In this document: piece after piece, positions 32,701 through 39,006 of the stretch
Position numbering within the stretch: the first letter of the stretch is position 1
Layout of the letters: every line of letters starts with the position of its first letter
From: Telopea speciosissima
Taxonomy: Eukaryota; Streptophyta; Magnoliopsida; Proteales; Proteaceae
Assembly (NCBI RefSeq): GCF_018873765.1
Contig: NC_057916.1
Coordinates: 25,281,001 to 25,345,000, forward strand
DNA length: 64,000 nt
Reading direction: 5' to 3'
Notes under the pieces: model-generated
Seen by the model: the letters and a program-made list of their open reading frames with translations, nothing else
What the model was told of the DNA's origin: nothing
Database searches by the model: none
Position numbers and translations under genes: made by a program

Positions 32701-34176
32701 CTCTCCTATATTTTAAACCATGCTAAACTGGACATAATGTGTAAAGGGAATGCAAATAATATAAACATATGTGGATGACAATAAGTATGGCTTTGAGTAG
32801 ACGTGCATATCTTAGGACTGCTAACAAGTATGGCTCTGAATAGAGCTGATTGGCGAAAGAGGACCCATGTAGCCGACCCCATTTAGTTGGGATAATGCTG
32901 AGTTGTGTTGAGTTGTATGTAGATGCAAATAATTCGATCCTTGAAAGCTCATAAAATTATTTATATCATATGATTTGATTTTGAATATTTGGAAATAAAC
33001 ATTCTATGCGTTGAGTCCCCAAATCCTATTTTTGGGGCTTTGCCGAGTCTGACACCTCATGTCCAGGTTAGATTCTTACATTCACACCAATATTCATGTG
33101 AAATATCTTCTCTACACTTCATGGCACTTATAATTTCCCTTTGCTGATATGATGACATACGGAGGAACAAGGAACTTTAAAATTTAAGTTCCAAATATGT
33201 TTTAAGTCTATAATTAGAGTTCACCATTGCTGACATTGCTTTGTACAAAGTACAATATCTTTTTGACAATGTTTGACGAACTTGTTGACTGTGATCATCT
33301 CAATGAAAATCTGAATATCATACTTCTTGATAACTATAAACTTCGTTGTCAAAAGTGCAGATTTCAAGAAGGAACTGAAATCTCTAAATAGAGAACTTCA
33401 GCTACACCTTTTGGAGCTTGCAGATGTACTGGTTGAAAGGCCTTCACAATATGCAAGGAGAGTGGAGGATATATCTCTTATATTTAAGAACTTACACCAT
33501 CTCCTTAATTCATTGCGTCCTCACCAGGTAGAATAATTGGCTTGATATATTATAGTGTCGGTCTTTTTGTCCATATACCTAATTTGTTCCTTCTCTTCTC
33601 AGGCCAGAGCAACACTAATTCACATACTAGAACTTCAGATACAACGTCGTAAACAAGCTGTGGAAGATATAAAAAGGTTATTAATCGTCAAATTTTCATT
33701 TGGAGTATGTAGTCATTTCAGTCCCACTGGTAATCCAATTATGGTTTTTAATTTTGAGCTTCATGCTGTTAGTACTGGTTGATGTTCTTGGTGGAGGATC
33801 CCAATCTCGAGACCTTTCAAAAGATTTGCTCGGAATGATTTTTTTTTCTTTCGAGCATCAAAAGTCAAATTGGGGGTTTTCTGCTACAACTTATGTGGGT
33901 ATTTTGTAGCCATAAACAATGGTTCCATCTTGTTCCAAGCTCTATGAGAGCACTTAGATGTATTTGTTCTTGAAACTACTACTAATACATATATTTGTGT
34001 TGTTTACTTGTTGTGGTAGCCAACTAGTGGATTTCTTACTTTAGCAATGAGTGCTAAAACATATTATGATTATCGATTCTGACATAATCACTCACTTGTT
34101 CTGTTGCTTGTTTAGAAGAAGAGAAGAGGCACAAAGACTGCTCAAAGAAGCTCTTGCAACCTTAGATGGCTATTAG
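2603..34176 (+). CDS. MED7: Mediator complex subunit 7 (MED7), gene split by ~30 kb of transposons
   Basis: MED7 is a middle-module subunit of Mediator, the nuclear complex that links transcription factors to RNA polymerase II. Recognised exons are 2603-2740, 33361-33527, 33603-33676 and 34116-34176. Together they give the plant MED7 N-terminus ([16 protein letters not shown], then FGGNYT) and the helical C-terminal half ([66 protein letters not shown]). The exon-3/4/5 junctions are GT-AG and keep frame. Exon 1 ends in phase 0 but exon 3 needs phase 1. A small exon of 3n+1 bases, expected to encode about 22-23 residues (the EDVLPSLEEQGV-like part), is therefore missing from my model and I could not find it. 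The intron is filled by nested LTR retrotransposons. The gene is either functional with an unseen exon or a disrupted copy. Confidence 0.85.
2741..4261. other. MED7 intron, left part without recognised elements
   Basis: AT-rich intron sequence. Nothing here matches the missing MED7 exon. A stretch at 3526-3599 is bounded by a good acceptor (ttttccccctggcag) and donor (gaag then gtaatt) and is open in one frame, but its peptide is not recognised. Confidence 0.5.
4262..4542 (+). repeat. LTR-like fragment abutting the truncated copia LTR
   Basis: The stretch has the look of the middle of a copia-type LTR: T-rich runs with tttcctagtc and tagtttcctt, a TATA-like tttataaataag at about 4447, then CT-rich leader-like sequence. 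It does not match the first 0.7 kb of the 3' LTR at 24610-25321, where an intact 5' LTR should match. It is probably a separate LTR relic. No boundaries or target duplication could be fixed. Confidence 0.35.
4543..5429 (+). repeat. Copia 5' LTR, left remnant
   Basis: Matches 25322-26213 of the 3' LTR from acatgccttagattcc onward. It includes a TATA-like attataaatagggg near 4854-4866 and the CT-rich sequence downstream of the start of transcription. It ends at the 5-bp target sequence catgg, where the chromovirus is inserted. Confidence 0.9.
5425..5429 (+). repeat. Target-site duplication of the chromovirus, left copy (catgg)
   Basis: catgg immediately precedes the TG start of the gypsy 5' LTR. 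The identical catgg at 18755-18759 follows the CA end of the 3' LTR. The 3' copia LTR has the unduplicated target, so the insertion is confirmed. Confidence 0.95.
5430..8240 (+). repeat. Chromovirus 5' LTR
   Basis: Starts tgttatacc and ends gtgtgaca. It pairs with 15932-18754 along its whole length. It contains a TATA-like box at 6113-6120 (tataaaag). Around 6650-6880 it has three related blocks of the form ggatttacactcggattcag ... gcatccgacc that can fold back on themselves. Confidence 0.95.
6113..6120 (+). promoter_or_regulatory. TATA box of the chromovirus LTR
   Basis: tataaaag lies upstream of a purine-rich transcribed leader. It is conserved at 16607-16614 in the 3' LTR. This is inferred to be the retrotransposon promoter. 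Confidence 0.55.
8244..8254 (+). other. Primer-binding site of the chromovirus (initiator Met tRNA)
   Basis: tggtatcgagc lies three bases inside the LTR end. The usual plant primer site complementary to the initiator methionine tRNA 3' end is TGGTATCAGAGC. This copy lacks the A of CAG, the same kind of change seen repeatedly between the LTR copies. Confidence 0.8.
8255..8531. other. Chromovirus leader between primer site and antisense gene
   Basis: About 280 bp of non-coding leader. I see no open frame or known motif. It would form the 3' flank of the antisense gene. Confidence 0.4.
8532..9789 (-). CDS. Antisense gene in the chromovirus: putative plant transposon protein (Transposase_32-like), frameshifted
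   Basis: Reads opposite to gag-pol. The main frame (to 9031) carries sequence like the plant Transposase_32 / putative plant transposon protein family: FEALGW, then a LVRHFYANL segment, YVKGVTISF, and [17 protein letters not shown]. It then continues in other frames at 8793-9074 ([20 protein letters not shown], acidic) and 8532-8783 ([16 protein letters not shown], a short coiled-coil-like tail rich in acidic residues). These pieces form the usual order of one protein, so two frame breaks split it. A good acceptor (tttggttgcag) ends at 9790, and the frame continues into a possible upstream exon at 10670-10738. The biochemical function is unknown. The family is common in plant genomes, usually near transposons. 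Confidence 0.65.
10670..10738 (-). CDS. Possible first coding exon of the antisense gene
   Basis: On the minus strand an ATG at 10738 opens 23 codons ending in GTTCAG, followed by the donor gtatgc. Joining to the acceptor at 9790-9791 keeps the frame and leads directly into [10 protein letters not shown] of the main exon. The intron would be about 880 bp. This model is an inference from splice signals and frame only. Confidence 0.45.
10739..11154. other. Chromovirus leader with LTR-related repeat upstream of gag
   Basis: Contains gtgaaggtcggatttacact at about 10914, matching the LTR block near 6646, and a second related piece near 10845. On the minus strand this would be the promoter or 5' UTR of the antisense gene; on the plus strand it leads to gag. 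Confidence 0.5.
11155..12498 (+). pseudogene. Chromovirus gag, frameshifted
   Basis: Starts at ATG 11155 with MVNT, the usual start of Tekay-type gag. A coiled-coil-like stretch ([20 protein letters not shown]) follows at 11273-11482. The retrotransposon gag core around 11640-11870 shows MQCNDTDK- and STHPRG-like residues in changing frames, and a CCHC zinc knuckle (CYNCKESG) lies near 12260. Several single-base changes break the frame, so no complete Gag is encoded as written. Gag would form the virus-like particle in which reverse transcription occurs. Confidence 0.8.
12520..12975 (+). pseudogene. Chromovirus aspartic protease region, frameshifted
   Basis: The active-site motif ALFDSG is visible near 12565-12590, directly followed by a frame break. 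It continues with the conserved [14 protein letters not shown] part and the GMDW-like segment near 12785-12800. The protease would cut the Gag-Pol precursor. Confidence 0.7.
12990..13790 (+). pseudogene. Chromovirus reverse transcriptase, frameshifted
   Basis: Family blocks appear in order: [58 protein letters not shown], then the open frame 13401-13724. That frame holds [20 protein letters not shown] and the catalytic FIDDILVYS. At least five frame changes occur. One near 13265 removes the middle base of an expected CTG. Confidence 0.85.
13791..14340 (+). pseudogene. Chromovirus RNase H region, frameshifted
   Basis: The linker [16 protein letters not shown] lies near 13800-13850. The RNase H core is open at 14013-14258 with [20 protein letters not shown] and the [15 protein letters not shown] block. 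The usual DAS at its start is disturbed near 14000. [15 protein letters not shown] sequence follows in another frame near 14285-14330. It would degrade the RNA strand during reverse transcription. Confidence 0.8.
14391..15551 (+). pseudogene. Chromovirus integrase, frameshifted
   Basis: The zinc-binding end of the integrase ([14 protein letters not shown]) and the catalytic core are open at 14640-15095. The first two acidic residues lie in [10 protein letters not shown] and IISDRDPRF; the glutamate region (TDG...ERT) follows in a shifted frame near 15120. The C-terminal part at 15273-15551 has [17 protein letters not shown] and [11 protein letters not shown]. It would insert the cDNA into the chromosome. 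Confidence 0.85.
15584..15925 (+). pseudogene. Chromovirus integrase C-terminus and chromodomain
   Basis: The frame opens with [19 protein letters not shown], the chromovirus integrase tail. It continues to a chromodomain-type end ([20 protein letters not shown] then MRAKYPF). Chromodomains in this clade are thought to steer integration to heterochromatin. The segment is open in this copy, but upstream parts of pol are out of frame with it. Confidence 0.85.
15917..15931 (+). other. Polypurine tract of the chromovirus
   Basis: ataaggtgggggga lies directly before the TG of the 3' LTR, and would prime plus-strand DNA synthesis. Confidence 0.85.
15932..18754 (+). repeat. Chromovirus 3' LTR
   Basis: Pairs with 5430-8240 from tgttatacc to gtgtgaca. 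The copies are close in sequence. Many differences are CTG or CAG in one copy against CG in the other. The TATA-like box is at 16607-16614. Confidence 0.95.
18755..18860 (+). repeat. Copia 5' LTR, right remnant, starting with the second catgg
   Basis: Matches the last ~100 bases of the 3' LTR (26209-26311), ending gtttggccaaca. It shows that the chromovirus sits within the copia 5' LTR. Confidence 0.95.
18864..18875 (+). other. Primer-binding site of the copia element (initiator Met tRNA)
   Basis: TGGTATCAGAGC three bases after the LTR end is the perfect standard primer site for plant LTR retrotransposons. Confidence 0.95.
18876..20659. other. Copia 5' leader, non-coding
   Basis: About 1.8 kb without a credible gene. 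It has a G tract of 17 at 19145-19161, two related gcacatgggtggtta stretches near 18950-19000, and an imperfect inverted repeat (gataaatgtagaaaatgtgt near 20183 against the sequence near 20248-20268). Confidence 0.55.
20660..21430 (+). pseudogene. Copia gag with early frameshifts and a nonsense change in the zinc knuckle
   Basis: ATG 20660 starts a Ty1/copia Gag with [10 protein letters not shown] near 20708. After a frameshifted stretch it is open from 20948 ([19 protein letters not shown]) to 21415. The basic C-terminal part ([11 protein letters not shown]) leads into a CCHC knuckle (CFYCKKEGH). The next codon, normally Trp, is TGA here, a G-to-A type change. Gag would build the particle. 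Confidence 0.85.
21446..22545 (+). pseudogene. Copia protease and integrase
   Basis: The open frame 21446-22447 carries the protease site [14 protein letters not shown] and the pre-integrase zinc region ([11 protein letters not shown] ... [11 protein letters not shown]). The usual second His of the zinc site (LGHIN) is Tyr here. The integrase core has HTDMCGPI and SDHGGEYLS as the first two acidic positions and ends [15 protein letters not shown] at 22445-22447 replaces the expected Arg codon, and the frame continues after it ([10 protein letters not shown]). Confidence 0.88.
22546..23760 (+). pseudogene. Copia integrase end and reverse transcriptase
   Basis: Begins with [20 protein letters not shown], the integrase C-terminal segment. 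It passes a hinge ([12 protein letters not shown]) and enters the copia reverse transcriptase with [17 protein letters not shown] and [20 protein letters not shown]. From about 23310 to 23590 the family sequence changes frame (shadow frame 23379-23618). It returns with the catalytic [12 protein letters not shown] at about 23605. Not functional as written. Confidence 0.88.
23901..24593 (+). pseudogene. Copia RNase H
   Basis: [20 protein letters not shown] leads into the RNase H domain ([20 protein letters not shown], where the usual Asp-Ala-Asp is changed to Asp-Leu-Asp). The end is in another frame from 24312 ([15 protein letters not shown], then [12 protein letters not shown]). The frame breaks near 24260. 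Confidence 0.85.
24597..24609 (+). other. Polypurine tract of the copia element
   Basis: acaagtgggagat lies just before the TG start of the 3' LTR. Confidence 0.85.
24610..26311 (+). repeat. Copia 3' LTR, complete
   Basis: Starts TGTTGG and ends CCAACA, 1702 bp. A TATA box (tatataaata) lies at 25631-25640. Only the portion from 25322 to the end has a counterpart in the 5' LTR. Confidence 0.93.
25631..25640 (+). promoter_or_regulatory. TATA box of the copia LTR
   Basis: tatataaata precedes ggggac, in the position expected for the LTR promoter. The left copy near 4854 has attataaata. Confidence 0.6.
26312..27254. repeat. MED7 intron with a MITE-like fragment at 26640-26750
   Basis: Mostly AT-rich intron. 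At about 26640-26750 lies a GC-rich block ending gggtagctcggcagtagagg. It resembles, in part inverted, the fold-back element at 51923-52088 (core cttgcccag-tggggt, end gtagaggatc). No coding sequence is seen. Confidence 0.5.
27255..27535. repeat. AT-rich element bounded by inverted GC-rich ends
   Basis: A (TA)-rich centre at about 27290-27445 is flanked by cccgtcctggcccagcccc on the left and gggccaggccgggctggg on the right, which are roughly inverted relative to each other. It looks like a fold-back MITE. The exact ends are not defined. Confidence 0.5.
27536..28358 (+). pseudogene. Second copia element: integrase tail remnant
   Basis: In shifting frames the stretch shows PPKVCG, GKLDPRG and [18 protein letters not shown], typical of the region between the copia integrase and reverse transcriptase. 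An acidic/Ser-rich hinge follows. It ends in the target sequence ttgtaag, where a foreign insert begins. Confidence 0.8.
28359..29303. mobile_element. Non-autonomous insert in the second copia element, 7-bp target duplication
   Basis: The copia coding sequence is cut between the codons before and after ttgtaag. This heptamer occurs at 28352-28358 and again at 29304-29310. The 945-bp insert begins catagtacatgatctcggtc and ends aaaaccttga, with no open frame. Its right half resembles the repeat at about 63140-63340 (shared ctaccaacctaggg and gaccacc/gccaccgaaa pieces), so a dispersed family is likely. The superfamily is not determined. Confidence 0.7.
29304..30698 (+). pseudogene. Second copia element: reverse transcriptase and RNase H
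   Basis: Continues after the insert with [17 protein letters not shown] and [11 protein letters not shown]. The frame 29437-29649 has [19 protein letters not shown] and YGLKQS. The catalytic region is [12 protein letters not shown] (usually YVDD, Asn replaces the first Asp). Then come [20 protein letters not shown] and the RNase H stretch [17 protein letters not shown] with [13 protein letters not shown] at 30186-30392. It ends at the polypurine tract near 30686-30698. Stops and frame changes make it a pseudogene. Confidence 0.85.
30699..30835 (+). repeat. Short 3' LTR of the second copia element
   Basis: tgttgtaatt directly after the polypurine tract aacttgagggggag marks the start, and caatcaaca a likely end, about 137 bp. 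The matching 5' LTR was not found, so the element is truncated on the left. Confidence 0.6.
30836..32561. other. MED7 intron, no recognised gene
   Basis: AT-rich intron with a purine-only stretch at about 31660-31720 (GAA repeats). A minus-strand open stretch at 31953-32234 has fairly high GC but matches no family I recognise. It may be a captured gene fragment. Confidence 0.4.
32562..32684. mobile_element. MITE-like fold-back element
   Basis: ctgggtataccgtgtgctag...ctcttcc at the left is matched in reverse complement at the right by ggaagagata...gctagcatactgtatacc. The arms are about 45 bases with a short spacer. Confidence 0.8.
32770..32925 (+). mobile_element. 3' end of an RTE-type LINE
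   Basis: gctgattggcgaaagaggac followed by catgtagccgaccccattta and gttgggataatgctgagttg is the well-known 3' end of plant RTE LINEs, followed by a degenerate TTG-type tail. The rest of the element is absent, as usual for 5'-truncated copies. Confidence 0.65.
33361..33527 (+). CDS. MED7: MED7 exon, central helical segment
   Basis: The acceptor gtgcag ends at 33360 and the donor GT begins at 33528 after CACCAG. The exon encodes 55 full codons plus two leading bases, covering [14 protein letters not shown] through LRPHQ. This is the most conserved MED7 stretch. The two leading bases AT complete an Asp codon only if the previous exon ends in G. Confidence 0.9.
33603..33676 (+). CDS. MED7: MED7 exon, C-terminal helix
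   Basis: The acceptor cttctcag ends at 33602 and the donor GT is at 33677-33678. The 74 bases encode [20 protein letters not shown] and the start of the EDIK segment, in frame with the preceding exon. The exon ends in phase 2. Confidence 0.9.
34116..34176 (+). CDS. MED7: MED7 last coding exon
   Basis: The acceptor ttgtttag ends at 34115. The exon encodes [19 protein letters not shown] and a TAG stop at 34174-34176. A terminal TLDG-type ending is typical for plant MED7, so the C-terminus is intact. Confidence 0.9.
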
Positions 34177-34613
34177 CTTGCATTGTCGGCCCTTGGACCA
34201 TGCAAATGTTGCACAAATGTTCGAACTGCTGTAGCTGAACACCACTTGATATTTCACATCAATCAATTGCAATACAATGTGTTGCATTTACTTGAAAACT
34301 ATTGGTACAACTAAAAATGTCGTCTGTTTTCGAGTGGTAGGTTGTAAATGATTGACATTCACATTGCTGTGAACGAAGCATGAGTATGGTTCTTTTGGGT
34401 TGTACTATGAACTCTGGGTCGTCCTTATAGCGTGAACATTGCGACTGAGGTGGGCTGAAAATGTTCTCCAACTTGTTTTATCCCATCAACCCCTCTTGAA
34501 TCTAATTTCATGCTAACGATACTACATGAATTGGAAATAGATGCTGCTTGCCAAGTTTTAACATTAGTCAAGCAAACTTAATAGGTAATTCATTTTCAGC
34601 ATTTCAGATATTT
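34177..34613. other. MED7 3' UTR and flank
   Basis: Sequence after the MED7 stop. It contains no coding sequence. The 3' UTR end cannot be placed with confidence. Confidence 0.4.
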
Positions 34614-34762
34614 AGGCTATGTTTTGTATGCATTCTCGGAATAAATTTTGGGTCTTAGAATGCATTCTGAAGCGAGAAAATAGGGAGGAATCAGGTTTCA
34701 GCATGCATTCTAGATCCATAATCTATTTTGAGAACCAAACTCTGAATGCATATCAAACAGAG
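34614..34762. mobile_element. MITE-like element, hAT type possible
   Basis: The left end ggctatgttttgtatgcatt is matched in reverse complement by tgaatgcatatcaaacagag at the right. The length of about 150 bp fits a non-autonomous hAT-like element. Confidence 0.55.
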
Positions 34763-36474
34763 ATTGTCTTTCCTACTAAAATGAGAATTTGAGTTGACCA
34801 GCTATGTAGCACCGGTTCTCTCCTTTGCCCTAACTGTGCTGTGAGAAAAAACTTTGATTTTTTCTTCGATGGAAAGAAAATGACCGATTTGCAGGATCCA
34901 ATCCGCCTTTGATATGGATGTTAGGCATGGTGGATTGATCATTTGATTTGGAACTCCTATGTTGGTCATCTCTTTCCCTCGGTGCTTTCTGCATGCATGG
35001 CACTTTGCTGGGCCATCCAAGTCTTACAGTGTCAATGGCTCGACGGAGTTCCACTTAGTTTTGCCATGGGTCATTTATACAGTTTCCTACCTTTCCCTGA
35101 GGATGATTGTTGGACAAAAAAGTCTTTAAGCTTCATTTGTTTTCAGGTAAAACCATATCGAAGGAAAAATTTGAGGCAAAATCTTGTGTTTTTTATACAA
35201 AATTTTCTTGAAGATTTCCCTTGTGTAGTTCAACCTGGAAACAAACAAAGCCCTTTCTACAATTCCATTTAGCCAGTTGTTTTTTTGGTTGCAATGGGTC
35301 AACCTTGTTCCAAGCCTTCTCCTGGGCTAGAAAGGATGAACATAGATTGATAATTGCTGTCATCGTTATGGACCCACCCTCCACCTCCAGTGTTGAACCA
35401 ACACGTTTAAGTCATGTCCGAGTTAATAGATAAGGAGAATTGATCATAATATCCCCATAAGCAAAAATTGGCCACTTAAATAACTCTCATTTATGCCTTA
35501 AGATGGGGAGAGAAGGGGTCAAACAAGAATCGCAAACCCCACTTACTTGCTTCGAGAAGCAAGAGTCTTCATCACAATTCAAAACCCAACTTTCAAAATC
35601 TCTCATTAATCATTACATTTGCCCCACAATTTACGACGCTGCCACGATTACTAATATAAATATTAAAAATTGGGTCAAGAGAAATGGCAACTCAACATTT
35701 TTCAGTAAGAGACACCCTCGGAGTCAATGAAATTAGGTTTTGTTCTTAATTTTTTTAGCATTATAATAATGAGTTTTTTTTATTAGGATAGAGAGCCCCT
35801 GCACCAGCATGGGCCAATGAGAGTTTGTGTGAAGGCTTCAACATATATGAAAATTTTTAATTTGGGGAGGGGGAAAGGGGGGTGGGGTTGTCTTAGCGCA
35901 GGATCCATGTGATCGGGCAACGGACTTTTCCCCATAGATGTATTCCATAAAATTTGATTTATTGAGTATCTTACGATTCGTATCCGTATTCATTTAGGGG
36001 TATGAATTTGGTTAAGGGTACGGAATTCGGATAATATGGAATATAATCAATCTGATTCTAATGTATCCAATTAGTATAAAAATTAAGTAGCTAATGATCT
36101 TGGGAGCTTTTGAAGATTTCACATGTTCTAGAGAATGAGGAAAAAAGCTAAGACGACTGAGAGATATGGAACAAGAGCGAATTGTATTTGTCAGGGTGGG
36201 GGGAGGAAGGTCTGGGTTACAAAAGTCAGGGATGTAAACCGTAAATGGATAGTTGAAACTATGGATTCAATTCACATCCGTATCTATATTCGGTTTGATC
36301 CAATCTGTATTCAATCCGTTACATATCTGCTCATGGAGCACATTTTATTTTGGCCCGTCATCAATTCTCGTGTGATATTTGTCCATAAGACCACAAAATA
36401 TAAACTCAAAGTGATAACACTACAATCGACATGCTTTTGAGATTTCACCTCAACTTCAAACATGTAATGGTACA
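34763..36474. other. Intergenic region, no supported gene
   Basis: Several short open stretches (for example 34943-35272) lack family resemblance or splice context. A block at about 35795-35960 (cccctgcaccagcatgggcc, then G-rich) shares its opening motif with 39060 and 50630, a dispersed repeat. Confidence 0.4.
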
Positions 36475-36640
36475 TATATCGATATCAATATTCAATACCG
36501 ATACAGATAGATTGATTGATATCGGATATAATTTAAAAATAATCCACTTTTTTGCCGATATACCCAACCCATTTCGGTACCGTTTCAGTATCAATTAAGC
36601 TCTAACGATATTAATCCGCACCGATACAAATTCGCGAATA
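36475..36640. repeat. Dispersed cgatatc/ccgatac-rich repeat, first copy
   Basis: Repeated short words such as cgatatcaatat, taccgatac and gatatcgga occur throughout. A second such block is at 37190-37465. Confidence 0.55.
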
Positions 36641-37189
36641 ATTCGTAAGAAGACTAATTCATCTACTCTATCTTTCTCTCTACATTAAGGCACCTTATTT
36701 GTTGTAGAGATGGATTGAGTGACCGGCTGACCCAGCAAAAGTTTTAGATTCTATAGCTTCAAGAAGATGACGTCAACAGTCAATTTTGGCATTCTTCCTT
36801 AAATCTTGATCTTCCACTTGGCATTGGATTAAGTCAGTCTTTGGCTACAAAGTATTAACTGTTAAGGCCAGGTCATTATATAAAAAATATCCTTACTACT
36901 TTCTAGAAATCCATCACAGAACATAATGTGGAACGGACTCATCTTTTCTTGACTCTCTATATGATGCAATGGTGTCATTTTCTTGATGAATACATCCCAT
37001 CTTTTCAATATTTATTTCTTCATAATCAAAAGGTCTTATATTCACCACAATAAATTGGGTTTTTAGCGACGGAATAATACTGTCCCTAATTCACGTAACA
37101 TTGTATACATGTTGAATAAGAAGATTTATTATGTCTCTAACCAATTTCTGAACTTGACTCTTCTTCCTTATTCTACGTTACAATAGAGA

Positions 37190-37465
37190 TTGAGATATCG
37201 GTATCAGACTCTGCTAATATTGATCGGATATCGATCAGGATAAGCTCAAATAGATTGATTTTAACCCTAGTTTTCATTAAAAATTGGGTTCTTTTTTTTT
37301 TTTTTTTTTTATAATTACAATTTAACCTTTAATTCAATATCGATACCCGATCTTGAATCAGCCAAGTATCAATATCGGTCTCCATCAATACCCAATCCAA
37401 GATCGACCAAGTATCAATATCGATCTACACCAATACTAATCCAATGTGATACCAATACATCATTC
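37190..37465. repeat. Dispersed cgatatc-rich repeat, second copy, with poly-T interruption
   Basis: Same word content as 36475-36640: tatcggtatcag, ggatatcgatcagg, aagtatcaatatcg twice. A T run of about 20 lies at 37291-37310. Confidence 0.55.
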
Positions 37466-38439
37466 CATGCTCTAAAGCACAGGAGGATAGATCCCTTATT
37501 GGAAGATGTATTTAGGGAAGAAACAAATCCACTTATCTATAAATCATAGTGTCCAATGTGAAGATTTCTCTCATATGAACTTTCTTTAATGAATTCAAAA
37601 CAAATTATAAAGTAGGTGGATGTACGTATGTGTATACAATACATCTCACGTGATCAATTGGATCATAATAGAAATTCATAAATTAGAATCGGATTTCTCA
37701 TCCGTGAAGTTTCTAGTGACACTCAACGATTCTTTATCTGGAAGACTCTGAAGACCTGATTATCTTTGAGACCAAAACCCATATCAAAGATGGTCTACTA
37801 AATTAATGAAAACATCCTCAGATCAGAATATTATTTCCTTCCCCCTACAATAGTTTGTTTGTATTACAATAAGGATCGTAGTCAAGGGCCGGCGTCACCG
37901 GCTTGCCTTTTTCAATCAGTTCCAAACGAGAAATTTCAAAGCTAGTGGTATCTTGTCGGTGTTGGTGGGGTTCCATTCCATTTTCTATTAACCTTTTCTT
38001 GCGTCATAGATTAGTTGGATTTCTGGGAAATGATCAGAGTCATTCACTCATTCACTGAAGACTTGACGTAAAAACTGAATGGAAAACTGAAAGGTCTCGC
38101 ACACTTGCCAAGGTGATGTTTTTTTTTTAAACTGTCCTTTTGAGAAGTTACATGGCAAATTTGATGGTCTATTTAAAACATGCGAAAAAGAACCCCATTC
38201 GATCGCGCCAGATATGCCACCCCTTTGTTTGACACAGGGGCACACGAAATGATCTTTGTTCTCCTGATATTTCTTAGGTTTCAGAGATGCAACGATCATT
38301 TCACACAACCTTGTATCAAGGCGTGAGGTCGGCTTGCGCTGCGCAACCTTATAGCATTCGTTTTTTCAAATTGCTTCATTGTTTTTTATAATAAAAATTA
38401 ACTCATAATTAGATGAAGAAACACCACAAATATTAGTAA
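37466..38439. other. Intergenic, no supported gene
   Basis: AT-rich sequence. A minus-strand open stretch of 86 codons at 38048-38308 has no recognisable family. Confidence 0.35.
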
Positions 38440-39006
38440 TTACATATAAGGCACAAGGGGTGCTAGAAATGAACCTGTTGCGTCAAGAAATCTCCACCAA
38501 GGGTCCTCCTGGGATTGGACCTGCACAAGAGAACAAGATGGATACCAGAGAACCGGTTTTCACCAAAAGGGACTCTCCGTTGCCTAAGTCAAATTTCTCT
38601 TAATTAACAACAATTGAGAATAGTGAAGATGGTTTTCAAGGAGTTATACCTGAGTATATATAGAGTTGGTGATGCGCCTAGTAGCTCTAGAGAGAGAGAG
38701 AGAATCCCAATATGGTAGTTTCTATTCTCTGAGAATATCTTTGAGTGAGATCTTTTTAAGAGTGAAATCCTCTCTTTCCTTTGTCTCGACTTTCTCTTTA
38801 GTAGTTTTCATACAGGAATGGAGGATTACATGGCGTCTGAGGCCGATCCTGACGTGTTCTTCATGGATCTGGATTTCGGGTGTGACCCGTTGGATCTAAG
38901 GTCCTCACTTCTTGGTGACGTGGCACGATCCCATTGGGAGGTTATATTTTTTATATTACAGAACCCTCACTTCCTTCGTGGATTGACATATATGTTTACT
39001 AACTAG
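38440..39006 (+). other. Repeat-like block with TATA motif and a short open frame
   Basis: tgagtatatatagag near 38651-38665 is a TATA-like box. A GA run follows, then an open frame from ATG 38818 (MEDYMASEADPDVFFMDLDF, 62 codons). The flanking text (accggttttcaccaaaaggg and similar) looks like LTR or other transposon sequence. I therefore regard the frame as more likely repeat-derived than a gene. Confidence 0.3.

Noticed and set aside
33151..33200. Possible missing MED7 exon containing gaggaacaagg (EEQG)
   Set aside because: Only four residues fit. The sequence around them does not follow the family, no AG acceptor or G-ending GT donor frames it, and the phase would not match the exon at 33361.
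35193..35433. Overlapping small frames on both strands in the intergenic region
   Set aside because: No recognisable family and no supporting signals.
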